Part shown: piece by piece, positions 1 through 6,385 of the stretch
How the letters are laid out: the number at the start of each line of letters is the position of its first letter
Position numbering within the stretch: the first letter of the stretch is position 1
Assembly: GCA_017613995.1 (NCBI GenBank)
Contig: JAGACT010000239.1
Location: 1 to 27,717 of the forward strand
Reading direction: 5' to 3'
Source of the DNA: Eubacteriaceae bacterium
GTDB lineage: Bacteria; Bacillota; Clostridia; Eubacteriales; Anaerofustaceae
Length of the DNA: 27,717 nucleotides
Position numbers and translations under genes: made by a program
The notes under the pieces: model-generated
Databases searched by the model: none
Told to the model about the DNA's origin: nothing
Seen by the model: only the letters and a program-made list of their open reading frames with translations

Positions 1-1
1 G

Positions 2-43
2 GTGGCCACGGGCACCGTTACGGTGAGCGCCGCACAGGCCTGA
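2..43 (+). CDS. C-terminal end of an unidentified upstream gene (partial)
   Basis: In the second forward frame the window opens with codons reading VATGTVTVSAAQA and then a TGA, 53 bases before the amidase start. Small residues and alternating Val/Thr would fit the last strand of an enzyme. The piece is far too short to identify, and other frames are also open here, so even its being coding is a guess based on position upstream of a gene on the same strand. Confidence 0.3.
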   Translation: MATGTVTVSAAQA

Positions 44-96
44 CCGGACGAAAGGAACGAACGCCCGAGGCCCACGATCACCGAAAGGAGAATCCC

Positions 97-1458
97 ATGA
101 AGAAATCCGTAAAATACATTCTCGTCACCGCAGCATGCCTGCTTCTTGCGGCCTGCGCAGTATTCCTGTTCCTGCCCCATGGAGGCATCGCCTCCATGGC
201 CCAGGACACCGACGCCGCAGTGACGTACTTCACCCGCTTCGGCACGACCCTGACCCTGGAGGGGGAAGCCGAGATCACGGGAATTGAGATCACGGCGGTG
301 AAGCTGGTGATGACGGACGACGACGCCATGTACTGCCTTCCCTGCGAATACACCCTGGAGGGAAGCCGCGTGAGCTTTCGCACTTCCGAAAAGACGGACG
401 GGGGGATACAGCTGGAGGGACTGCCCGAGGGGAAATACATCCTTCTTCTCAGGGCGGAGGGCACCGAAGGCACAAAAGAGACCGTACGCTACTACCCTCT
501 CGTGAACGGCAGCGAATACGAAGGCATTACCTACTGGAGCCTCTCCTGCCCGGAGGGCACCAGGAGGATCGACTTTTATTTCGGCGAGAGCATCCTTTCG
601 GGAAGAAAGACCGCGTGCCTTGACGTTCAAAAGGCCCCCCTGCCGGAGGACGTGTACGACGCGGTGCTGGAAGTGGGGCACGGCGGGGACGACCCGGGAG
701 CCATCGGCTGGCTGGACGACGAGATGTATACCGAGTTCGGCTTCAATCACCCGATAGCGATGGAGGTGAAAAGGCTCCTCACCGAAAAGGGCTACAAGGT
801 GGCCCTCACCCATGAGGACGACTCGGACCCCGAAAGCTACGGCCCCCACGGCAGAGCCGTGCTGTGCAACGAGCTGCGCTCCAAGTATTCCCTGTCCATC
901 CACTGCAACGCCAGCGCCTGGGGGGATTACAGGGGCACCGAGATCTACGCCCCGGGCAATTCGGACTATACCTTCCCCTGCCTTCTTTCCGAAAAGGTGG
1001 TGGCCTGCGGCTCCGGAGAGATCTCCAACACGGACTATTCCTCCGAGAGCTACTACATGGCGGCAAAGGGAGTGTGGGTGAGGCTGTACAACGAGGACGA
1101 CGTGAAGGAGACCAACGCGGAAGCCGCGGGCTACGGCGCGAAGAAGCCCTATGAGAACCTGACGGTCATGAAGACCAACTGGTACTACATGATCCGGGAA
1201 GTGGGGGGAGTCTCCACCGGGGCCTACACGGACGGGCGCCACAGCGGCTGGCCCGCAAATCCCTACTGGAATTCCAACGACACCTGCGAGGGCTACATCA
1301 TAGAGTGCGACTACGTGGACAATCCCGTCTCACTGCAGCGGCTCCTGGACCATCCGCTGGACTACGCCAGGGGCATTGCCGAGGCCTTCTGCGAGTACGC
1401 GGAAATGATACGAAATGACACTCCCGGGGAGATCCCGGACTGGAAGAAGGGACTGTGA
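97..1458 (+). CDS. N-acetylmuramoyl-L-alanine amidase (Amidase_3), membrane-anchored or lipoprotein
   Basis: A peptidoglycan hydrolase that should cleave the bond between N-acetylmuramic acid and L-alanine outside the membrane. Residues 1-27 form an export signal; LLAAC at 16-20 resembles a lipobox, but hydrophobic residues continue after the Cys, so an uncleaved anchor is equally possible. Residues 30-180 are a non-catalytic region I do not recognise. The catalytic domain begins near 188: GHGGDDPG gives the first zinc histidine (H195), E213 the second ligand, SIHCNA the third (H269), and the motif IIECDYVDNP carries the expected catalytic Glu near the C-terminus. The start has a good ribosome site (AAAGGAGA) 7-8 bases upstream. 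The gene ends at a strong terminator shared with the convergent signal peptidase gene. The family call is firm; the physiological role (division, turnover or sporulation) cannot be told. Confidence 0.9.
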   Translation: MKKSVKYILVTAACLLLAACAVFLFLPHGGIASMAQDTDAAVTYFTRFGTTLTLEGEAEITGIEITAVKLVMTDDDAMYCLPCEYTLEGSRVSFRTSEKTDGGIQLEGLPEGKYILLLRAEGTEGTKETVRYYPLVNGSEYEGITYWSLSCPEGTRRIDFYFGESILSGRKTACLDVQKAPLPEDVYDAVLEVGHGGDDPGAIGWLDDEMYTEFGFNHPIAMEVKRLLTEKGYKVALTHEDDSDPESYGPHGRAVLCNELRSKYSLSIHCNASAWGDYRGTEIYAPGNSDYTFPCLLSEKVVACGSGEISNTDYSSESYYMAAKGVWVRLYNEDDVKETNAEAAGYGAKKPYENLTVMKTNWYYMIREVGGVSTGAYTDGRHSGWPANPYWNSNDTCEGYIIECDYVDNPVSLQRLLDHPLDYARGIAEAFCEYAEMIRNDTPGEIPDWKKGL

Positions 1459-1480
1459 ACTCAGGATATTTTCCAAGAAA

Positions 1481-1508
1481 AAAGCCCGAAGGAGTTCTTC
1501 GGGCTTTT
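1481..1508. terminator. bidirectional terminator between the amidase and signal peptidase genes
   Basis: An 11-bp stem (AAAGCCCGAAG with CTTCGGGCTTT, loop GAGTT) is followed by TTTTATTATAT on the plus strand. On the minus strand the stem is followed by TTTTTTCTTGG, so it can stop both convergent genes. Confidence 0.9.
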
Positions 1509-1531
1509 ATTATATCTAAGATCATCAGGCG

Positions 1532-2176
1532 CTACGGGATGCGCCTGAACACGGTGAAGGGAACGAACCTTATGCATACCCTCCCCAGCACGTCCTCCGC
1601 GGGGAAACACCCCATGGCCCTGGAATCGATGGAAGAGGGCCTGTTGTCCCCCATCGCGAAAATGTATCCCTCCGGCACCACTATGGGGCCGTAGTCGGAA
1701 TAGACGAGATCGTCCGAAATGTACTCCTCATCCAGTTCCTCTCCGTCTATGTACACCCGGCTCTGGATAATCTCCACCTTCTGTCCTCCGGTGGCTATCA
1801 CCCTCTTGACCAGGTTCTTCTCTTCGGAAACCTTTATCACCACGATATCCCCCCGCTGGGGCTCCGATACCGCGTAGGCGATCTTGAGAAGGCCCACCTT
1901 CTGTCCGTCCGCCAGGGTGGGATACATGCTGGACTGGTGCACCGCCACCATCTCGAAAAGGAACATCCTTATAACCAGCGCCAGGGCGATGGCGAATACG
2001 AAGGTCCTTATCCACTCCAGGACTTCCTTTCTGACGGCTTCCTTCTTTTCTTCCTCAGAGGGAGTCTTTTCCTCTTCAGACAGTTCCTCTTCGGGTACGT
2101 TTGCCTCTTCGGACAGTTCCGCTTCTTCCGGAACGTTTTCTTCTTCGGTTTCGATCAGGTCTTTTTCGCTGTTCAT
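1532..2176 (-). CDS. lepB: signal peptidase I with an acidic N-terminal extension
   Basis: Type I signal peptidase, which removes signal peptides from exported proteins at the outer membrane face. One membrane segment spans about residues 54-76. The S26 boxes are all present: SSMYPT with nucleophile S83, RGDIVVIK, VKRVIATGG with general base K124, and GDNRPSSIDSR near 177-186. Core length is normal for a Gram-positive enzyme. The odd part is residues 1-46, a cytoplasmic low-complexity stretch of PEE, SEE and EEEK units not needed for catalysis. GGAAGGA lies 12-13 bases before the ATG. A TTGTTA-16 bp-TATAAT promoter-like sequence sits so close that its transcript would begin at the start codon. 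The gene is monocistronic and converges on the amidase gene. Confidence 0.95.
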   Translation of the reverse strand: MNSEKDLIETEEENVPEEAELSEEANVPEEELSEEEKTPSEEEKKEAVRKEVLEWIRTFVFAIALALVIRMFLFEMVAVHQSSMYPTLADGQKVGLLKIAYAVSEPQRGDIVVIKVSEEKNLVKRVIATGGQKVEIIQSRVYIDGEELDEEYISDDLVYSDYGPIVVPEGYIFAMGDNRPSSIDSRAMGCFPAEDVLGRVCIRFVPFTVFRRIP

Positions 2177-2182
2177 GCAACA

Positions 2183-2210
2183 ATTATATCCTTCCGGAGC
2201 GCTCTAACAA
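2183..2210 (-). promoter_or_regulatory. promoter-like sequence at the lepB start
   Basis: Reading the minus strand, TTGTTA (2210-2205), a 16-bp spacer and TATAAT (2188-2183) match the sigma-A pattern. The predicted transcript start falls on or next to the lepB ATG at 2176, giving a leaderless message and placing the GGAAGGA ribosome site inside the spacer. Either lepB is leaderless from this promoter, or another promoter lies further upstream and this match is fortuitous. Confidence 0.4.
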
Positions 2211-2273
2211 ACACCATTTAATCAGGGTATAATGATTTTTGATGCCCCAATACATAGCAACAGGGGATAAAAA

Positions 2274-2282
2274 TGCTACAAT
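2274..2282 (+). promoter_or_regulatory. extended -10 promoter for the LCP gene
   Basis: TGCTACAAT is an extended -10 element about 64 bases before the LCP start. No good -35 is visible at 16-18 bp. A second TATAAT lies at 2228-2233, also without a clear -35, and could serve instead. Confidence 0.4.
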
Positions 2283-2345
2283 ACAGTTGCTGGAGCACAG
2301 AGGTGTGTTTTATGCGCCCTGAAAAAAAGGAAACGGTACATATAA

Positions 2346-3749
2346 ATGACAGAAGATAAGTACATAGATGAGCAGCTCCCCGGGGAGGAGGCTCCTTCGG
2401 AAAAGAAGAAGGCAAAGACCTCAGGGAAGAAGAAAAAGAAGAAGACGGGACTGGTGGTGTTCCTGTGCATCCTTCTGGTGATTGCCCTTCTGATGGGCTA
2501 CACCGTGATGAACTACCGCCAGGTGCTGGCATGGATGGGTATGGACGACGACTTCTCGGACACGGCCATGACCAACGAGAAGTTCGGCATGCTGACCGTA
2601 AAGGAGAACCTCTACGACAACATCAATACCGACGTGCTTCTGGGGGACATGGATACCATCAACATCCTCCTGTTCGGCCTGGACGAAAACGAGGAGAGGC
2701 ACGAGGAGTACGAGGTCTTCAGGCCCGACACCATCATGCTCATAAGCGTGAACTTCAAGAAAGGCACCATCAGCATCGTGTCCGTCCCCAGAGACTCCTA
2801 CGTGGACATCTATACCGCGGGAGGCCGCGACAAGATAAACACCACATTCCTGTACGGCTACTATCTCGACGAGAACGCTGACGCCGAAACGGAATTCCTC
2901 AACGGAGTGAAGGTCCTCAGGGGCACCGTCAGCGAGCTTCTCGGAGGAATAAACATCAACTATTACATAGGCATCAACATGGATACCGCCGCGGCGGTCA
3001 TCGACGCCATCGGGGGAGTGGAATACAACCTGGAGTACGACGTGTACTTCGATGACGATACCCTCTTCTACACGGCGGGCAACCGTGTCTGGGACGGAGC
3101 CAACTTCATCAACCTGGCCAGGCTCAGGGGCTATCCAGGCGGAGACATAGACAGGACCGCGGTCCAGCAGAAGCTCCTCAAGGCCCTGTTCGCCCAGGTA
3201 AAGAAGATCAAGATCTCCCAGATCCCGTCGGTCATCAAGCTGGCCTACCAGTCCATCAAGACGGACATCAGCATGAAGACCGCGGTCTCCATGGCCATTT
3301 CCGCGATGGAGATCGACACCAACGCCATCAAGACCGCCACGATGCCAGGCTTCTTCGGCAGCCGCAACTTCGTGTCCATGTGGATCATCAACCAGAGCGC
3401 CCGCGTCGGGCTGGTGGAGGAATTCTACGGCTTCACTCCCACCATGCTCTATCAGGATCCCCAGTACATGATCTCAAGGGATCTGTGGACGTTTGACGAG
3501 GAGAAGCAGTGCTACTACTACATGAGCCATGACGGCAGCGAACGCATCTACATCGACGCCAACGGAAACGAACTGCCCAGGGACGGAGAAGGCAACTACA
3601 TCTTCCCGGTCATCGAGACCCCCGACGACGGAGGCGAAGGCGGTGAAGGCGGTGAAGGCGGTGAAGGCGGCGAAGGCGGAGAAGGCGGTGAAGGCAGCGA
3701 AACCGGAGGCGAAGGCGGAGACGGCGGAGACGGCGGAGACGGCGAGTAA
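2346..3749 (+). CDS. LytR-CpsA-Psr (LCP) family glycopolymer transferase with Gly-Gly-Glu tail
   Basis: LCP proteins attach wall teichoic acid, capsule or related polyprenyl-phosphate-linked glycopolymers to peptidoglycan outside the membrane. A Lys-rich cytoplasmic head (19-33) precedes one membrane segment (about 34-53). The LCP domain starts near 103 with INILLFGLDEN, then RPDTIMLISVN, VPRDSYVDI and DKINTTFLYG; a later FINLARLRGYPGGDIDRTAVQQ block carries the conserved Arg and Asp residues that bind the pyrophosphate lipid. From residue 429 to the end the protein is almost entirely Gly-Gly-Glu/Asp repeats, probably disordered and strongly negative in the wall. AAGGAAA lies about 12 bases before the ATG. 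The next gene, groEL, follows by 64 bases with no terminator between, so read-through is possible. Family confident, substrate unknown. Confidence 0.9.
   Translation: MTEDKYIDEQLPGEEAPSEKKKAKTSGKKKKKKTGLVVFLCILLVIALLMGYTVMNYRQVLAWMGMDDDFSDTAMTNEKFGMLTVKENLYDNINTDVLLGDMDTINILLFGLDENEERHEEYEVFRPDTIMLISVNFKKGTISIVSVPRDSYVDIYTAGGRDKINTTFLYGYYLDENADAETEFLNGVKVLRGTVSELLGGININYYIGINMDTAAAVIDAIGGVEYNLEYDVYFDDDTLFYTAGNRVWDGANFINLARLRGYPGGDIDRTAVQQKLLKALFAQVKKIKISQIPSVIKLAYQSIKTDISMKTAVSMAISAMEIDTNAIKTATMPGFFGSRNFVSMWIINQSARVGLVEEFYGFTPTMLYQDPQYMISRDLWTFDEEKQCYYYMSHDGSERIYIDANGNELPRDGEGNYIFPVIETPDDGGEGGEGGEGGEGGEGGEGGEGSETGGEGGDGGDGGDGE
3630..3746 (+). repeat. 9-bp tandem repeat tract encoding Gly-Gly-Glu/Asp
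   Basis: The end of the LCP gene is built from repeats of the form GGCGGTGAA with C/T/A third-position variants, interrupted once by GGCAGCGAAACC and ending in GGCGGAGAC copies. The reading frame is kept throughout. Such tracts can gain or lose units by slippage, changing tail length without frameshift. Confidence 0.9.
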
Positions 3750-3813
3750 AACAGCACAGCGTAACTTAAAACAGTATCAATGATAAAGTAACATCATTTT
3801 GCGGAGGAGAAAA

Positions 3814-5403
3814 ATGGCAGGAGATCTTTTATATGACGAGGATGCCAGAAACGCACTTCTGGCAGGCATGGACAAACTGGCGGACGCGGTAAGGGTCACA
3901 CTGGGACCCAAGGGCCGCAACGTGGCCTTTGACCAGCAGTACGATGTACCCCTGGTAACCAACGACGGAGTCACCATCGCGAAACAGATCGAACTTCCCG
4001 ATCCTTTCGAGCACATGGGAGCGAACCTTCTGAAGACCGCGGCCATCAAGACCAACGAGGTGGCCGGAGACGGCACCACTGCTTCGGTGGTACTGGCCAG
4101 GGCGATCGTTAACGAGGGCATCAAAAACGTGGTATCGGGAGCCAATCCCGTGATCCTCAACAAAGGCATCACCGCCGCGGTGCAGTGCGCACTGGGAGAG
4201 ATAGACCGCTTCGCGGTGCCCGTAAAGGACATAGGCGACATTCGCCAGATAGCCCGCATCAGCGGAAACAACGACGATTTCGTGGGAGACATCGTATCCC
4301 AGGCCTTCGATAAGGTGGGATTCAACGGAGTGGTCACCATCGAGGACAGCCAGCAGCTGGAGACGGTGCTGAAGTACTCCAACGGCGTTTCCATCGAGAA
4401 CGGATACGTATCGCCCGTTTTCATCACCAACGAGAACAACAAGTCCTGCGAACTGGACCATCCCTACGTGCTGGTCACCGACAACCGCATCAAGGACTTC
4501 AAGACCCTGGTGCCCATTCTGGAAGGCATAGTGGCCAATTCGGCGAGCCTTCTGATAATCGCCCAGGACATAGAGGAATCCGCCCTGCAGACCCTGGCAC
4601 TGAACGTGCAGAAGGGCGTCCTCAAGGCCTGCGCCATCAAGTCACCGGGATACGGCGACACCAGAAAGCGCAACAACAAAGCCCTGGGACTCATGACCGG
4701 AGCCACGGTCCTCACGGAGGATCTGGGATACAAGCTGGAGAACTGCGGGCTGGAGATCCTCGGAAAGTGCGACAGAGCCATCATCGAGAAGGAAAAGACC
4801 GTGCTTACCAATCCTCCGGGAGCCGGCGGCGAGGAGACCATCAAGATGATCAAGCAGGTCCGCGAGACCATCGCCGTCACCAAGGAAGACTACGAGCTCG
4901 AGAAGCTCAACGTGACCCTGGCCCTGCTGCAGGGAAGCATCGCCCTGATCACCGTGGGAGGAGTCAGCGAGCTTGAGATGTTCGAGAGAAAGTACCGTAT
5001 CGAGGACGCGGTCAACGCGGTATATGCCAGCATCGATTCCGGCATCGTGCCGGGCGGAGGCAAGGCGCTGCTGCTGGCCATCCCGGCAGTGGAGAAGCTG
5101 ATCGACACCCTGGAGGGAGACGAAAAGACCGGAGCCATGATAGTAAGGCAGGCCCTGGAGGCCCCCATCCGCCAGATCGCCGAGAACGCGGGAGTGGATC
5201 CCAGCGTTGTGGTGGACAAGGTACGCTCCGGCGACGACGTGAACTACGGCTACGACGCCATGAACGACGTTTACACCGACATGATAGCGGCGGGCATCAT
5301 CGACCCCGCGAAGGTCATCAAGAACTCCCTGCAGAACGCGGGCAGCGTTTCCACCCTGATGCTCACCACGGACGTGAGCATCCATTCCGACAAGGAAGCA
5401 TAA
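3814..5403 (+). CDS. groEL: divergent chaperonin GroEL (60-kDa subunit) without groES
   Basis: A group I chaperonin subunit, which should form a double ring that folds proteins with ATP. The start is the ATG at 3814, six bases after GCGGAGGAG; an in-frame TTG at 3799 overlaps that site and is not used. The product is 529 residues. Nucleotide-site motifs are kept: TLGPKG (29-34), TNDGVT, GDGTT (85-89), RIEDA carrying the catalytic Asp, and GIVPGGG and GIIDPAKV. Differences from the usual form: no Gly-Gly-Met tail (it ends TDVSIHSDKEA), DGTTA in place of DGTTT, LQGSIAL in place of the ATP-contacting LxGGVAV, and GYVSPVF in place of GYLSPYF in the apical domain. No groES is adjacent and no CIRCE operator is visible. 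The family is certain; whether it is the main chaperonin or a second copy is unclear. Confidence 0.93.
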   Translation: MAGDLLYDEDARNALLAGMDKLADAVRVTLGPKGRNVAFDQQYDVPLVTNDGVTIAKQIELPDPFEHMGANLLKTAAIKTNEVAGDGTTASVVLARAIVNEGIKNVVSGANPVILNKGITAAVQCALGEIDRFAVPVKDIGDIRQIARISGNNDDFVGDIVSQAFDKVGFNGVVTIEDSQQLETVLKYSNGVSIENGYVSPVFITNENNKSCELDHPYVLVTDNRIKDFKTLVPILEGIVANSASLLIIAQDIEESALQTLALNVQKGVLKACAIKSPGYGDTRKRNNKALGLMTGATVLTEDLGYKLENCGLEILGKCDRAIIEKEKTVLTNPPGAGGEETIKMIKQVRETIAVTKEDYELEKLNVTLALLQGSIALITVGGVSELEMFERKYRIEDAVNAVYASIDSGIVPGGGKALLLAIPAVEKLIDTLEGDEKTGAMIVRQALEAPIRQIAENAGVDPSVVVDKVRSGDDVNYGYDAMNDVYTDMIAAGIIDPAKVIKNSLQNAGSVSTLMLTTDVSIHSDKEA

Positions 5404-5413
5404 ATAACAGACA

Positions 5414-5437
5414 GGAGCGGTCCATCCGCTCCTTTTT
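5414..5437 (+). terminator. terminator after groEL
   Basis: GGAGCGG, loop TCCAT, CCGCTCC, then TTTTT, eleven bases after the groEL stop. Confidence 0.9.
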
Positions 5438-5447
5438 CGTTTCGGGC

Positions 5448-5474
5448 AAAAAAAGAAGAGGGGGCTCCCTCTTC
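5448..5474 (-). terminator. terminator after the membrane microprotein gene
   Basis: On the minus strand GAAGAGGG, loop AGCC, CCCTCTTC is followed by seven T. It lies 11 bases past the stop codon of the 32-residue ORF, which supports that ORF being the last gene of the minus-strand transcript. Confidence 0.85.
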
Positions 5475-5485
5475 GCCCGCCTCCG

Positions 5486-5584
5486 TCAGAAACCCAGCAG
5501 TGACGAACGCACGTATACGGTAAGCACCACCACCGCCACAAAAAGTATTATACAGTACAGTGTGAATGCCAGTATCCTTCTCAT
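5486..5584 (-). CDS. 32-residue single-pass membrane microprotein, coupled to the EPSP-synthase-like gene
   Basis: A short ORF of 32 codons. The product starts MRRILAFTLYC, has one strongly hydrophobic segment (about residues 5-24) and ends VRSSLLGF, so it looks like a small inner-membrane peptide with a positive N-terminus. Its ATG overlaps the stop of the preceding gene as ATGA, the standard arrangement for translational coupling, and the upstream GAGGAACA can act as ribosome site. A terminator follows within 25 bases. These three facts support a real gene despite its size. I know no family for it and assign no function; its partner is presumably the EPSP-synthase-like protein. Confidence 0.6.
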   Translation of the reverse strand: MRRILAFTLYCIILFVAVVVLTVYVRSSLLGF

Positions 5585-6255
5585 TGTTCCTCCTGTTCCT
5601 CCCCGCTCTCAGCTGCGCTTTCCTTTATGTATATGTCTCCGCCGTAGGTGCGGTAGCTCTGCCAGAATCTGGGATAGACGCGGTTCAGGCTCTCCGGAGC
5701 CGTCAGGCTTATCTCATCCCTGCTCACCAGTCCCGCCACGGCACAGGCCCCTGCGAGGTATGCGTCGTGATAGGTGTTCACTATGCCCCCCAGGAGCATC
5801 GGTCCGTACTTCCTTTTGATCATTATCCGATCGTACAGCAAAACGGAATCCGCCCCCAGGGATTCGGCCATCTCGTGGCTGCGGTACAGTATGGTCCGGG
5901 CCTGCTCGTCCCCGCTCTCCACGGAGATGCAGCACGCCCCCTTCGCGGTGGCGCAGATGATCACCAGAAGGGGTATCAGTTCCGGCAGTTCCGACATGTC
6001 CGCGGTGATCCTGTCGGGCTCGCCCCTCAGGGAAATGCCCTTCATGCGGGTCACCACCTCGACCCCGCCCTCCCTGAGGATGGAGGAGAACTCCTTTATC
6101 TCCTTCGAGTACTGGTTCATCCCGCTGACTATCAGCTCGGGACAGAACAGACTCATGGACAGCACCAGACAGCCCGAGAAGCGGTCCAGCACTTCGTTTT
6201 CGCTCCTGTGGGGGGTGATATATCCTCTTAGAGTCGACGGCTTGATCCTCAGAAT
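5581..6255 (-). CDS. EPSP-synthase (AroA)-related single-domain protein, probable pseudoenzyme
   Basis: This is clearly related to 3-phosphoshikimate 1-carboxyvinyltransferase, but contains only one of its two globular domains. Residues 4-25 (IKPSTLRGYITP) match the first strand of AroA and its vestigial P-S-K-S motif. From about 22 on, the sequence matches the C-terminal half of AroA: SELPELIPLLVIICATAKG, SHEMAESLGAD, LLGGIVNTYHDAYLAGACAVAGL, and VYPRFWQSYRTYGG. The roughly 220 residues forming the other domain are absent. Catalytic residues are altered: IPDL is LPEL, the KExDR motif is replaced around RTILYRS, and NDHRxAM is TYHDAYLA. An acidic tail (212-224) ends it. A strong promoter puts the transcript start near 6274, downstream of the only upstream TTG, so translation should begin at ATT 6255 (8 bases after GAGG) or CTG 6252. 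Role unknown; it should not make EPSP. Confidence 0.75.
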   Translation of the reverse strand: MLRIKPSTLRGYITPHRSENEVLDRFSGCLVLSMSLFCPELIVSGMNQYSKEIKEFSSILREGGVEVVTRMKGISLRGEPDRITADMSELPELIPLLVIICATAKGACCISVESGDEQARTILYRSHEMAESLGADSVLLYDRIMIKRKYGPMLLGGIVNTYHDAYLAGACAVAGLVSRDEISLTAPESLNRVYPRFWQSYRTYGGDIYIKESAAESGEEQEEQ

Positions 6256-6263
6256 CGTACTTA

Positions 6264-6272
6264 CCTCTTTCC
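6264..6272 (-). promoter_or_regulatory. ribosome binding site that implies an ATT or CTG start
   Basis: GGAAAGAGG on the minus strand is followed 8 bases later by ATT (6255-6253) and 11 bases later by CTG (6252-6250). No ATG, GTG or TTG in frame lies between the predicted transcript start and the first conserved residue. Confidence 0.5.
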
Positions 6273-6280
6273 TATAATGA

Positions 6281-6309
6281 ATTATAATATAGACTTCATT
6301 TGTTTTCAA
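6281..6309 (-). promoter_or_regulatory. sigma-A promoter of the EPSP-synthase-like gene
   Basis: TTGAAA (6309-6304), an exact 17-bp spacer and TATAAT (6286-6281) on the minus strand, one of the best promoter matches in the window. The predicted start near 6274 leaves a leader of about 19 bases. Confidence 0.75.
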
Positions 6310-6348
6310 TTTACTTTTGGCAAAAACTGAACTAACCTTCCCCGCTTA

Positions 6349-6357
6349 TGATATAAT
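6349..6357 (+). promoter_or_regulatory. extended -10 promoter of the PLC-like gene
   Basis: TGATATAAT is a perfect extended -10. The predicted start near 6364 gives a leader of about 22 bases before the ATG at 6386 and rules out start codons further upstream. It lies about 40 bases from the divergent promoter, so the two genes share one control region. Confidence 0.65.
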
Positions 6358-6385
6358 TTTCCCGATAAGACAGGAGAATTTTACT

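Noticed and set aside
3630..3746. Collagen-like domain at the LCP C-terminus
   Set aside because: There is a glycine every third residue, but no proline and the other positions are almost only Gly and Glu/Asp, so a collagen triple helix is unlikely.
3750..3813. CIRCE heat-shock operator before groEL
   Set aside because: The TTAGCACTC-N9-GAGTGCTAA pattern is absent; only a short unrelated inverted repeat is present.
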